A stretch of 64,000 bases of DNA, from assembly GCF_019823105.1 (NCBI RefSeq), contig NZ_CP081960.1, positions 62,001-126,000 of the forward strand, in the 5' to 3' direction. Position 1 is the stretch's first letter; every line of letters starts with the position of its first letter. Position numbers and translations under genes: made by a program. The notes under the pieces were generated by a model. That model saw nothing but the letters and a program-made list of their open reading frames with translations. It made no database searches and was not told the origin of the DNA. Positions 35,647 through 44,150 of this stretch are shown here, in pieces. Origin of the DNA: Halobaculum magnesiiphilum (GTDB taxonomy: Archaea > Halobacteriota > Halobacteria > Halobacteriales > Haloferacaceae).

Positions 35647-38085
35647 CTACGAGTCGACCCGTTTCTCGATTCGATCCTCGTGTTCTCGGATCAGTTCCTC
35701 ACCGGCTCGCGTCGTGAAGTATCCCCTGTCGGTCTGTTGGAGGTACCCCCTCCGCGTCAACTGTCGGAGGGCGGGATCGACTCCGGCCTCGGCCGTCGGG
35801 TCGTCGTGCAGATCCACCATCCGTTCTTTGATCTCGACTCCCGTGTTCCCTTCTCCCCGATCGATGCCGTACAGCAGCGTGAGTTGGAAGTCGTTCAGTC
35901 GGTCCGTCGAACCGTTCGACCCGGTCGCCCCCGTCGGTCCGCGCGACTCGACGGGTTCGCGCGACTGGGCGGGTTCGCGTGACTGGGCCAAACCCTCCGG
36001 ATCGACGGACCCGCGTGAGTCCGTCGACCGGCGGCTCCGGGGTTCGGTATCGGGGTCCAGGTCCGCTTCAGGATCGCCCTGGATGAACCTCCCGAGGGCG
36101 AGCACCGACAGTGAAGCCGTCGCGACGAGCGCGGTCGCCGCGGGTACCACGAGTACTGTCCCGAACCCGACGTACTCGAGGAGAAGGTTCCCCCCGCCGA
36201 CGGCCCCGAGCGCCAGAAGGCCCGCGACCCAGACGTTCGCGCCAAACCCGACGGTGACCACCAGACTGCTAACACGGTCGAGCAGATCGCCACTCGGCAC
36301 GGGCTCGGGGCTCGGAAGCAGGTCGGCGAGCCCGAGCGCGGCCACCTCGGAGGGCCGGCCGTCGAGTGTGTTCTCGAGGAACGTCCGCCGCTGTCGGACC
36401 CGGTGCTCGACGCGGGCTCGCTCGAACGCCAGTCGATCGGCCACCCGCCTGCTCCAGAGCGCGGCCGCAAGCGCGATCGCGAGGAGCCCGGACGCGGGGC
36501 CGACAACGCCTTGGATCGTTGCTCCGACGGCTGCGACACCGAGAATCGCCGGCGCGAGGAGACCGCCGCCGTTGGACGCCGTCGCGATGGCGTCGTCGCT
36601 GGCACCGGTTCGGCGGGCGTACCACAACGCGGCCATCCCGGCCGCTCCGACGCCGATCGCGTCCTGGAGTCCGTCGCCGATCGGAACCAGTGTCGTCGCC
36701 AGCCCGACGCCGAGAAGTACGACCGAGGCGAGCAGCACGCCCGCAGTGATGCGGGCGGCGTCCCCCACGAGCGCCCCCGGGGCCGCGCGAACGGTCTCGC
36801 CGAACGACCGGCCGGAGTCGTACTCGAAGACCCCCGTATCGACCGCGTGTTCGATCTGTGCGTGAATGTTCTCCGCCGGCTTGGGGGCGTCGTCGTACCG
36901 GAGGGTTCCGTCGACGATGGCGGCCTCGTACTCGCCACCGGCGTGCCGGTAGGTGATCGTCACCGCCGGGATCTCCTCCCGCTCGATGACGCGGCGGTAC
37001 ACTCCCCCTTCGTTCTCGGGGTCCTCTCGCTCCCGGTCGACGACCGTGCCGTCCTGACTGGAGATCCAGTCGCGGGGAACGCGTTCGGTGTCGAGTTCGA
37101 CGGTCGTGTCCACGTCGAACACGAGTTCGCCGCTCACCGCGTGAACCACCTCGCCCACGCCGTCGCACTGCCCACACGTTACCGTTCCGTGCTCGTCGCA
37201 GTCGGTACAGCGGACGACGCCGGACTCGTCACAGTTGTCGCAGGGTTCGGTTCCCGACCCGTTACACGCGTCACACGAGAGCGTAGTCGTCCCGCCGCAC
37301 GTGTCGCAGGGCTCGGTTCCGGTCCCGTCGCAACTGCTACAGCCGAGCGACTTCCGGCCGCCACACGTCGAACAGTCGATCCACGTGTCGTCGACGCCGT
37401 CGCCGTCACAGCGCGGGCAGTCGACGGTCGACTCGCCCCCACAGGTGTCGCACTCGCCGCCTTCGCCGTCGCAGTCCTCGCAGTTGATCCAGCCGTCGCC
37501 CGCACAGCGTGGACACTGCCCGGTTTCGGTGTGCCCGCCCGTTCCTCCGCACTCCGGGCAGTCCTCGGACGCGCTTCCGCCACACGACGAACAGGGCTGG
37601 GTGCCGTCCTCGCATGCGTCGCACTCGGTGACCGGGTCCCCGTCACAGGCCGAGCACGTCGTCTTCCCGTCACCGTGGCAGGTACGACAGTCCGCCTCCT
37701 TGTCGCCCCCGCATCTGGAACAGGTCGTGCGTTCGGTGCCGTCACAGCCGGGACAGGTCTGGACCGGTTGGCCCGTCTCGACGTACGGGACGCGCTTCGT
37801 CTCCAGGCCATCCGGCGCGGCGTCGTATCGGTCAGCGTACGCGACTCGGTCGTCGCACTGTCGCTCGTACGTCCCGGGGAGGATCCAGCTCCGCTTCGCG
37901 CTCCCGTCGGTGGCCGTGAGAATTCGCTCCGATCGACGCTGCGCACGTTCCCGGTGTGTCTCGACCACCGTCGCGTCCGCGACACTGTCGTCGACGCTGG
38001 CTTTGGCGGCCAACTGCTCAAGCACGTCGTCGGCGTCCGGCTGAGAGTCGGCTCCCCAGTCGTCGCTGTCGGGGTCGCTACTCAT
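35647..38085 (-). CDS. DnaJ-like zinc-array membrane protein with C-terminal winged helix
   Basis: This 812-residue protein has an unusual order of parts. Residues 111 to about 315 hold 18 CxxC motifs, many as CxxCxGxG (CPECGGTGG, CPRCAGDGW, CDACNGSGT), as in the DnaJ cysteine-rich domain but several times longer, enough for about nine zinc sites. A globular beta-rich region (about 315-430) follows, then about six hydrophobic helices (about 440-670). A basic, Ser/Arg repeat linker (EPAQSREPVESRGP) leads to a C-terminal winged helix (about 725-812; DFQLTLLYGID, LRQLTRRGYLQQ). Zinc binding is family knowledge; a role in chaperoning or signalling is inference. It has its own promoter. Confidence 0.8.
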   Translation of the reverse strand: MSSDPDSDDWGADSQPDADDVLEQLAAKASVDDSVADATVVETHRERAQRRSERILTATDGSAKRSWILPGTYERQCDDRVAYADRYDAAPDGLETKRVPYVETGQPVQTCPGCDGTERTTCSRCGGDKEADCRTCHGDGKTTCSACDGDPVTECDACEDGTQPCSSCGGSASEDCPECGGTGGHTETGQCPRCAGDGWINCEDCDGEGGECDTCGGESTVDCPRCDGDGVDDTWIDCSTCGGRKSLGCSSCDGTGTEPCDTCGGTTTLSCDACNGSGTEPCDNCDESGVVRCTDCDEHGTVTCGQCDGVGEVVHAVSGELVFDVDTTVELDTERVPRDWISSQDGTVVDREREDPENEGGVYRRVIEREEIPAVTITYRHAGGEYEAAIVDGTLRYDDAPKPAENIHAQIEHAVDTGVFEYDSGRSFGETVRAAPGALVGDAARITAGVLLASVVLLGVGLATTLVPIGDGLQDAIGVGAAGMAALWYARRTGASDDAIATASNGGGLLAPAILGVAAVGATIQGVVGPASGLLAIALAAALWSRRVADRLAFERARVEHRVRQRRTFLENTLDGRPSEVAALGLADLLPSPEPVPSGDLLDRVSSLVVTVGFGANVWVAGLLALGAVGGGNLLLEYVGFGTVLVVPAATALVATASLSVLALGRFIQGDPEADLDPDTEPRSRRSTDSRGSVDPEGLAQSREPAQSREPVESRGPTGATGSNGSTDRLNDFQLTLLYGIDRGEGNTGVEIKERMVDLHDDPTAEAGVDPALRQLTRRGYLQQTDRGYFTTRAGEELIREHEDRIEKRVDS

Positions 38086-38125
38086 CCGAGATCACCCGAC
38101 TCGGTCCGTGTCTGTACCAATACAT
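38078..38125 (-). CDS. Possible 15-residue leader ORF before the zinc-array gene
   Basis: ATG 38125 begins MYWYRHGPSRVISDE and its TAG overlaps the zinc-array start (ATGAGTAG). It lies about 30 bases after CTTTATTACC, the only TATA-like element upstream, so it would be the first start codon on the mRNA. Coding is unproven. Confidence 0.25.
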   Translation of the reverse strand: MYWYRHGPSRVISDE

Positions 38126-38232
38126 GTTGGCTGCCCGCGAATTCTTCGGGAGGGTAATAAAGCTACCACACGGCGTCCAAACCGTACGGAACCGATCGAC
38201 AACGGGAAGCCGATATGGACACCGTCGACGGC

Positions 38233-39876
38233 CTACAACCGCTCGTCGATGTGGTCGGCCGCCTTCAGCGACAGCGCCGCGATCGTGAGCGTCGGGTTCA
38301 TCGCGCCGCCGGTGACGAACACCGAACTCCCGGCGAGCGTGAGGTTCGCGAGGTCGTGCGTCCGCAACTGGGGGTCCACGACGCTCTCGGCGGGGTCGGT
38401 GCCCATCCGGGTCGTCCCCATGTGGTGATACGCGGGGCCGGTGTTGTCGGGGCCGACCGTCCAGCCGATGTCGACGCCCAACTCTTTCAGCACCTCTCGT
38501 TGGATCTCGTTGGCGCGCTCGATGGTCCGGCGCGTCGTCGCGTCGAGGCTCCACACCACGTCGGGGACGGGGTTCCCGTGGTCGTCCGTCCGCGAGGGGT
38601 CCAGCCGGATCCGGTTCTCCCTCCGGGGCAATTGCTCGACGAGTGCGCCCATCGCGACGTGCTGGCCGTATCCCTCGCGGATCTCCTCCAGCAGATCGTC
38701 GCCGAAGCTGTCCGCGCCGAGGGCGATGTCCGCCGGCGACGGACCGGCGTAGTTGAGGAACTCCAGCTTGATCGCTGTGCGGGAGCCGTCCGGTCGGTCG
38801 TAGAACTGGTGGCTCTCGGTGGTGTTGAAGCCGACGTGCTTCTGGCGGGTCGGCTCGTCGAGCGTGCCGCCCATCCCCGCGAACAGGTGGTCCATGAAGT
38901 ACCGCCCCACGAGTCCCGAGGAGTTCGCGAGCCCGTCCGGGAACGACTCGCTCCGGGAGAGCAGGAGGAGCCGCGGCGTCTCCACCCCGCCGGCGGCGAC
39001 GACGAACTCGCGAGCCTCCTGACGGTACTCCTCGCCGTCAGGCGTCGCGTACACCGCTGCGGTCACGCGTTCTCCGCGGTCGTCGTGTTCGAGCCGCTGG
39101 ACGGGAACCCGGTCGAGCACGCGCGCGTCGTTCGCCTCGGCGACATCGATGTGGCGCGTCGCGTCGTACTTCGCGCCAGACGGGCAGACGGGTCTGCAGG
39201 TGCCATAGCCGACGCACGCGCTCGCCTCGTCGGTCGGCTCGGAGTTCCTGGCGTTCGGCACCGAGTGGGTCGCGAGGCCGACCTGCTCACACGCCTCCGC
39301 GAACAGCGAGTCCGAGTATGACGGCGGGAACGCCGGCAGCGGGTGCGGCTCCTCCCGCGGCGGCGCGAAGGGGTTGTCCGAGGCGCCCGACACGGACAGT
39401 TCCTCCTCGGCGTCGGCGTAGTACGGGCGGAGGTCGTCGTACTCGATCGGCCAGTCGGCGCCCATCCCGGTCGCCGACGCGAGCTCGAAGTCCTGCTCGT
39501 GCATCCGCATCACCATCCCCTGCCAGTGGAGCGTGCTCCCGCCGATCCCCTTCACGCGGGCGGCGTTGAGCGGGTAGTACCGATCGCCGGTGCTGCTGTA
39601 GGCGTCGCGCTCGGGGTCGGTGTCCCAGACCGGGGCGTCAACGCCCGGCCGGAGGTGCCGTTCCATCCGCTCGGTGCGGTCCTCGGGATCGAACCGAGGA
39701 CCGGCGTCCAGCACGACCACGTCGTGGCCGGCCGCCGACAGCTCCGCGGCGACGAGTCCGCCCGCCGGTCCCGCGCCGACGACGCACACGTCGACCCGCG
39801 GCGACGGCGTCCGGTCGATGTCGGCGACGCCGGAGCCGTCCACGCGCTCGGTGCCGTCGGTTTCGGTCGAGGTCAT
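38233..39876 (-). CDS. GMC-family FAD oxidoreductase (gluconate 2-dehydrogenase large-subunit type)
   Basis: The 547-residue protein has an N-terminal FAD dinucleotide fold (DVCVVGAGPAGGLVAAELSA, residues about 29-50), a glycine-rich GIGGSTLHWQGMV segment, a cysteine-containing stretch CVGYGTCRPVCPSGA, and the C-terminal GMC-type DTRR-like end with AYHHMGTTRMGTDP and SVFVTGGAMNPTLTIAALSLKAADHI. Such enzymes oxidise sugar acids or alcohols to feed the respiratory chain. It overlaps the small subunit gene by four bases. No Tat signal is seen; export could depend on the partner. Substrate unknown. Confidence 0.85.
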   Translation of the reverse strand: MTSTETDGTERVDGSGVADIDRTPSPRVDVCVVGAGPAGGLVAAELSAAGHDVVVLDAGPRFDPEDRTERMERHLRPGVDAPVWDTDPERDAYSSTGDRYYPLNAARVKGIGGSTLHWQGMVMRMHEQDFELASATGMGADWPIEYDDLRPYYADAEEELSVSGASDNPFAPPREEPHPLPAFPPSYSDSLFAEACEQVGLATHSVPNARNSEPTDEASACVGYGTCRPVCPSGAKYDATRHIDVAEANDARVLDRVPVQRLEHDDRGERVTAAVYATPDGEEYRQEAREFVVAAGGVETPRLLLLSRSESFPDGLANSSGLVGRYFMDHLFAGMGGTLDEPTRQKHVGFNTTESHQFYDRPDGSRTAIKLEFLNYAGPSPADIALGADSFGDDLLEEIREGYGQHVAMGALVEQLPRRENRIRLDPSRTDDHGNPVPDVVWSLDATTRRTIERANEIQREVLKELGVDIGWTVGPDNTGPAYHHMGTTRMGTDPAESVVDPQLRTHDLANLTLAGSSVFVTGGAMNPTLTIAALSLKAADHIDERL

Positions 39877-40460
39877 CGATCCGGCCCCTCCTGATACGAC
39901 CGGGTGCCGCCGGGATGCCCCGGGGGGTTCTCCAGTCCCGCCAGCGACGCGCCGGTCGGCGAGGCGTACAGCGCGTACAGCAGTTCGTTCACGAGGTAGT
40001 GGCGGACCCGCTGGGGGTCGGTGCCGTCGGGGTCCGGGTCGACCACGTCGACGCTCATCACGTCCAGCGCCTCGGCTCGTTCCTCGTCCCCGAGGTCGGC
40101 GTACCGGACCCCATACAGGTTCTCCGTGTAGTCGTCGAGCGTCTCCACCGCCTCGGCGACCCCGCGGGCGTACGCGCCGTCGCCGTCGACGCGGCCCCCG
40201 GTGTAGGTGCGGACGAACTCGTCCACCCCGTCGACGGCGGAGGGATACACCGCGTGCGCGACCGCGATCAGCGTCGACAGTTCGTGGTCGCCGACTGCGT
40301 CGCCGCCCGCTCCCCCGTTCTCGTCGTCGGTGGCGTCGTCGTTGTCGGTGGTGGTGCCGTCGCCGGGGCCGTCGCTCGCAACCGGCGCGCCACAGCCGGC
40401 CAGCGATCCGACGCCCGCTGCCGACAGCGCGAGCATCGCGTCGCGACGGGAGAGCTGCAT
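39873..40460 (-). CDS. Gluconate 2-dehydrogenase subunit 3-like Tat lipoprotein
   Basis: The 195-residue protein carries SRRDAMLAL and a lipobox LAGC at residue 23, then an acidic linker, and a small helical domain (LSTLIAVAHAVYPSAVDGVD; VRHYLVNELLYALYASPTG; LENPPGHPGG) of the gluconate 2-dehydrogenase subunit 3 type. It likely carries the GMC subunit through the Tat pathway as a partner. It is the first gene of the pair and lies behind a DtxR-type palindrome. Confidence 0.83.
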   Translation of the reverse strand: MQLSRRDAMLALSAAGVGSLAGCGAPVASDGPGDGTTTDNDDATDDENGGAGGDAVGDHELSTLIAVAHAVYPSAVDGVDEFVRTYTGGRVDGDGAYARGVAEAVETLDDYTENLYGVRYADLGDEERAEALDVMSVDVVDPDPDGTDPQRVRHYLVNELLYALYASPTGASLAGLENPPGHPGGTRSYQEGPDR

Positions 40461-40471
40461 TCGCGAACCGA

Positions 40472-40485
40472 TTAGGCCAACCTAA
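40472..40485 (-). promoter_or_regulatory. DtxR/Idr-type iron box at the GMC oxidoreductase promoter
   Basis: TTAGG-CCAA-CCTAA has the same half-sites as the box at 35504. It lies 12-25 bases before the small-subunit ATG. Reading on the minus strand, TTTAGG again acts as the TATA-like element, so the site should control initiation. Confidence 0.62.
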
Positions 40486-40676
40486 ACAAGAGGGTTGCGC
40501 TCTCGATCCGGGCGACGCTCGGCGCCCGCTCGTCTTCGAATCGGGGACGGCCGCGGGTGATCTGACACGAATGGCGGACTTACTGCGGCAGGGACCACGT
40601 CGGGCGGCGACCCGAACATGCCCGGTAAGGCGACTGTACGTGTCGGCAGCGATCGCGGGCTCGACAGTCGAATCCG

Positions 40677-40700
40677 GTTACTTTCAGTAACAGACCTATA
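40677..40700 (+). promoter_or_regulatory. Inverted repeat GTTACT-N3-AGTAAC and TATA of the 40734 gene
   Basis: A perfect 6-base inverted repeat (40677-40691) lies just before CCTATAG (about 40694-40700), which is 34 bases upstream of ATG 40734. The layout is that of an operator beside the TBP/TFB site. The 248 bases between the iron box and this gene hold no other feature I can support. Confidence 0.4.
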
Positions 40701-40733
40701 GCAAAACCCGCAGACGCGTTTCGGAATCACCAC

Positions 40734-41840
40734 ATGTTCGAGAGCGCAACGGGCGGATCCGCCGGTGATTCCTCCCGTCTTGAGTCCACGACCTGTCGCA
40801 GTATCGAGGAAATCCGCGAGAACCAGTTGAACAACCTCGTGACGCAGTCGGAGGGCGGAACGCTGTTCCACCGATACGGCTGGCTGGCGGCCGTCGAGGA
40901 GGGTCTCGACGTCGAGCCGCGGCACGTCACCGTGCGCAAGGGCGACAACCCCGTCGGATTTCTCCCGAACTTCGCGGCCGACCTCCCGCTACCGGGCGAG
41001 GTCGGCGATCGGGTCGCGGACGCGCTTCCGCTCGAGATCGTGCAACCGCCGCCTCCCGGCTACGGGGGCCCGATCGTGACGAGCGACAAGCTCGAGATCC
41101 TCGCCCGGCTCTTCGATCCTGCCGCGTTGACGAACGGTCCCAGAACGGTCTCCCACTACGTTCAGACGTTCGATCCCGACGCCGTCCGGTACGGGCGATT
41201 CCTCGAATCGTTGGGATACACTCCGAAGATCACCGAATGTACGTTCGTTCTCGACCTCGACGACGACTGGGAAACCGTCCTCGAGAACATGGACAAGGGA
41301 CGGCGCCGCGGGATACGCCGCGCGCTCGAACAGGACTACGAGGTCGAGATCCGTCCGTTCGGCGACGAACTGAACCGGACGCACGACGAGTACGTCTCGA
41401 ACATCGAACGGGTTGGTGGAAACCGACTCCCGCTGCGGTTCTTCGAGGCGATCGCGGCGCGGATCCCCGAGCGCGTCAGGCTGTTCAAGGCGGTCGTCGA
41501 CGGCGACGAGGTCGGACGGTACGTCTATCTCCTCGACGACGAGAGCTCGGTACTCCACCACTGGCTGTCCGCCATCGGCGACAGCGATGACTTCGATCGC
41601 TACCCCTCGGAGCTTCTCCACCAGCGGGCGATCAAGTGGGGGATGCAGGAGGGGTACGACCGCTACTCGTTCGGGCCTGTCTCGCCGCACTTCTCCAACT
41701 CCGTGTTTCGGTTCAAGGAGAAGTACGGCGGGACGCCGGTCCAGTTGTGCCGCTGGGAACGCGGCACGCTTCCGGGGGCGTCGACCGTCTACGACCTCGC
41801 ACGTACGCGGTATCGTCGGTCACAGATCGACACGGAGTAG
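40734..41840 (+). CDS. FemAB/GNAT-like acyltransferase, paralogue 1
   Basis: The 368-residue soluble protein has the double-GNAT layout of FemAB-like enzymes: an N-terminal GTLFHRYGWLAAVEEGLDV with PVGFLPNF, then LENMDKGRRRGIRRALEQDY (basic helix before the second domain), and the C-terminal GYDRYSFGPVSPHFSN and FKEKYGGTP. FemAB-type proteins transfer amino-acyl or acyl groups to cell-wall precursors or amino sugars. Two related genes lie at 48659 and 61279. It is alone here, with a leaderless-type promoter. Substrate unknown. Confidence 0.72.
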   Translation: MFESATGGSAGDSSRLESTTCRSIEEIRENQLNNLVTQSEGGTLFHRYGWLAAVEEGLDVEPRHVTVRKGDNPVGFLPNFAADLPLPGEVGDRVADALPLEIVQPPPPGYGGPIVTSDKLEILARLFDPAALTNGPRTVSHYVQTFDPDAVRYGRFLESLGYTPKITECTFVLDLDDDWETVLENMDKGRRRGIRRALEQDYEVEIRPFGDELNRTHDEYVSNIERVGGNRLPLRFFEAIAARIPERVRLFKAVVDGDEVGRYVYLLDDESSVLHHWLSAIGDSDDFDRYPSELLHQRAIKWGMQEGYDRYSFGPVSPHFSNSVFRFKEKYGGTPVQLCRWERGTLPGASTVYDLARTRYRRSQIDTE

Positions 41841-41874
41841 CGCCCCGCCGCGGCGCTTACCCAAGTCAGCCCGC

Positions 41875-42360
41875 TCACTCGTCGACGAGCGCCTCGACGA
41901 GCGAATCCGTCGAGTACGACGAGAGCGCGCGTGCGTCGTCGTACAGCGTCTCGATGACGTACGTGGAGTTGGTCCGCTCGACGGCGGGGATCCGCTCGAA
42001 CTCCCGGAGCAACCGCCCGACCGCCTTGTCGTCGGGTAAGTGCGCGACCGCGACGAAGTCGGTCTCGCCCATCGTCGACAACAGCGTCGTCACCCCCTCG
42101 ATCTCGGTGATCGTCGACGCGACGTCCGCGTGCTCGCCGGCGTAGTCGGCGAGCACCTCGACGAGCACCGTCACGCCCAATCCGAGCGCCTCGAGGTCCA
42201 GGTCGTACAGGTCGTTGGTGATCACGCCGGCCTCCCGGAGGTTGTTCAGCCGGTAGTGCACGGTCGAGACGGGGATCCCGGTCTCCTCGTTGATCCGCTC
42301 GGGGCTCCCGGTCCCCAGGTCGGCGATCGCCTTGAGGATGCGAACGTCGCGCTCGTCCAT
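41875..42360 (-). CDS. Lrp/AsnC-family transcription regulator
   Basis: The 161-residue protein (ATG 42360, MDERDVRILK) has an N-terminal HTH (ETGIPVSTVHYRLNNLREAG) and a C-terminal RAM-type effector domain (VEVLADYAGEHADV, TLLSTMGETDFVAVAHLP). These regulators sense amino acids or related ligands. It is divergent from an EamA transporter gene, which is its likely target, perhaps with itself. Confidence 0.88.
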   Translation of the reverse strand: MDERDVRILKAIADLGTGSPERINEETGIPVSTVHYRLNNLREAGVITNDLYDLDLEALGLGVTVLVEVLADYAGEHADVASTITEIEGVTTLLSTMGETDFVAVAHLPDDKAVGRLLREFERIPAVERTNSTYVIETLYDDARALSSYSTDSLVEALVDE

Positions 42361-42427
42361 ACCGACTCCCCCGACGGCGAGCCTGATAGTTCCATCCGCT
42401 CCGAGGATCACGGCTCGATCCGAACCT

Positions 42428-42450
42428 CATTCGAAGAGAATGAACATTCG
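42428..42450. promoter_or_regulatory. CATTC/GAATG repeats in the Lrp / EamA divergent promoter
   Basis: CATTC-N5-GAATG is an inverted repeat (42428-42442) followed by a third half-site (CATTC at 42446). They lie between the two divergent starts. Multiple half-sites at such spacing fit Lrp-type binding. TATA-like CTTATCAAC near 42491 belongs to the transporter. Confidence 0.4.
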
Positions 42451-42527
42451 TGAGAGACACGTCTGATCACACTCGGCAAAAGTAGAAGTGCTTATCAACT
42501 CTACTCTCTTTTGTTGGAATAGAATCA

Positions 42528-43469
42528 ATGAATCTCCGTTCTGTTTGGAGAACCGCGCCGACGACCGGCGTGTTGTTCGTTATCCTTGCGACGCTGTGGG
42601 GCGGGTCGTTCGTCGCCATCGAGGCCGGCGTGAAGGAGTGGCCGCCGTTGCTGTTCGCGGCGATCAGGTACGACCTCGCGGGCGTGCTCGTGCTCGCGGT
42701 CGCGGCCGTTGGGGGTGGACGCGTGCTGCCGCGGACACGAGGGGACCTCGCCGCCGTCGCGAGCCTCGCGGTATTCGTCGTCTTCGCACACCACGCGCTG
42801 TTGTACGTCGGACAGGGGACGGTCCCCGGGGCGGTCGCCTCCGCGGTCGTCGCGCTTTCGCCAGTCCTGACTGCGCTGATCGCGCCGTACGTGCTCGGCG
42901 CGGGGGAACTCGGTCGAGTCCAGTATCTGGGGGTCGCTCTCGGGTTCCTCGGCGTCGTCGCGGTGACGGATCCCGGATCAGCAGGCGGTATCCCGGCGAC
43001 CGGCACGCTACTCGTGTTCGGGGCGACCGTCGCGTTCGCCGTCGGGACGGTCCTGTTGCGGCGGGTTCGGCCGACGATCTCGGCGGCGGCACTGCAGGGG
43101 TGGGGGATGCTGGTCGGGGCCGTCCTGCTTCACGGCGGGAGCCGTGCACTCGGCGAGGCCCAGACGGTCGTCGTCTCGACGACGGGGGTGGCGACGCTCG
43201 CGTTTCTCGTCGTCGGGCCAGGCGTGATCGCGTTCCTCCTGTACTTCCGGCTGCTCGACTCGGTGGGGGCGACGCGGACGATGCTCGTCGGCTATCTCGA
43301 ACCCATCGCCGCCGCCGGGCTCTCGTTCGCGCTGTTCGGCTACGTGCCGACCGACGGCGCCGTGATCGGCTTTCTCCTCGTGCTCGGCGGCTTCGCGCTC
43401 GTCGAGGGGAACGCCCTCAGAGACGCCGCGGGCGGTGCGGTCGGACGGCTCCGCGCGGCGCTTCCGTGA
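42528..43469 (+). CDS. EamA/DMT-family transporter
   Basis: The 313-residue protein has ten membrane helices in two EamA repeats; the first begins LFVILATLWGGSFVAIEAGV and the second ATVAFAVGTVLLRRV. YLEPIAAAGLSFALFGYVPT near the end is typical. Family members export amino acids or metabolites. Divergence from an Lrp-type regulator suggests export of an amino acid or a similar ligand. Confidence 0.87.
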   Translation: MNLRSVWRTAPTTGVLFVILATLWGGSFVAIEAGVKEWPPLLFAAIRYDLAGVLVLAVAAVGGGRVLPRTRGDLAAVASLAVFVVFAHHALLYVGQGTVPGAVASAVVALSPVLTALIAPYVLGAGELGRVQYLGVALGFLGVVAVTDPGSAGGIPATGTLLVFGATVAFAVGTVLLRRVRPTISAAALQGWGMLVGAVLLHGGSRALGEAQTVVVSTTGVATLAFLVVGPGVIAFLLYFRLLDSVGATRTMLVGYLEPIAAAGLSFALFGYVPTDGAVIGFLLVLGGFALVEGNALRDAAGGAVGRLRAALP

Positions 43470-43568
43470 GGGATCGATCGGCCGGACCGCGCAGTAGGCC
43501 GACCGATGTTTCGAGAGGCCGACGCGAAGCGTGGTTATAACTTTGGGACCGACCTCCGACTGGGAAGT

Positions 43569-43775
43569 ATGGACACTGCCGACCGCCCGATCGAGTTCCC
43601 CGACGGCGGAACGGGACTTCCGAAGCTGGAGCGGTCGCTACGGCGTGCGCTCGCGACGACCGAGTCCGACGAAGCCCGCTACCACATCCGAACCGCGCTC
43701 CAGTACCTCGATGTCCTTCGTGTGCAACCGGGGGACGATTCCCAGTCGTCACGGCGTCGTCTCGAACGACGGTAA
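43569..43775 (+). CDS. Small haloarchaeal protein of unknown function
   Basis: The 68-residue protein (MDTADRPIEFPDG...) is a short helical protein, with LPKLERSLRRALATTESDEA and HIRTALQYLDVLRV. TTATAACT lies 28 bases upstream of the ATG, a good leaderless promoter. No cysteines or membrane helix. The HalOD1 gene follows 38 bases later. Confidence 0.55.
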   Translation: MDTADRPIEFPDGGTGLPKLERSLRRALATTESDEARYHIRTALQYLDVLRVQPGDDSQSSRRRLERR

Positions 43776-43813
43776 CAGATTCGCCGTCGATCGAACAGAT
43801 CCTGTACCCGACC

Positions 43814-44119
43814 GTGTTGACCCCGAGCATCCAGGAGCGGTCACCCATCGCCGTCGACCCGCGGAGCCGGTGGCTTACCGTGTCCGAACAACTGGTGTTA
43901 CTGTTCGCACGGCTCGGGATCGATCCCGATACCCAGCCATCCGTGTTGCATGATTCCGTCGAGACCGACGCATTGAACGCCCTCGCGGAGGCGCCGACCG
44001 CGACGGTGTCGTTCGCGCTGTGGGGCCATTGGGTCCGGATCACCCCTGACGTGATCGAGGTGTACGCGCCGGTCACCGAGTTCACCTCGGATACGGGGGT
44101 CGAAGAACCGCGGACGTGA
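43814..44119 (+). CDS. HalOD1-domain mini-protein
   Basis: The 101-residue protein fits the HalOD1 output domain: a helix pair (VSEQLVLLFARLGIDPDTQP), SVETDALNALAEA and a strand pair (TVSFALWGHWVRITPDVIEV). HalOD1 is normally a halobacterial signalling output domain; stand-alone copies have no known role. GTG 43814 is the best start; the frame is open further upstream without an ATG. Confidence 0.6.
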   Translation: MLTPSIQERSPIAVDPRSRWLTVSEQLVLLFARLGIDPDTQPSVLHDSVETDALNALAEAPTATVSFALWGHWVRITPDVIEVYAPVTEFTSDTGVEEPRT

Positions 44120-44150
44120 TGGTGTCGGAGAACCGCGGACGTGGTGGTGT
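44105..44150 (+). repeat. Two 21-base copies at the HalOD1 gene end
   Basis: GAACCGCGGACGTGATGGTGT (21 bases; 44105-44125) recurs at 44130-44150 with one base changed, 25 bases apart. The first copy includes the HalOD1 stop; in the second the stop triplet reads TGG. The 265-base gap after it holds no gene I can support. Confidence 0.75.

Noticed and set aside
36403-38157. Plus-strand frame of 584 codons opposite the zinc-array gene
   Set aside because: It mirrors the CxxC-rich coding strand; the minus strand shows coherent domains, and the shadow shows only Val/Arg/Ala-rich text.
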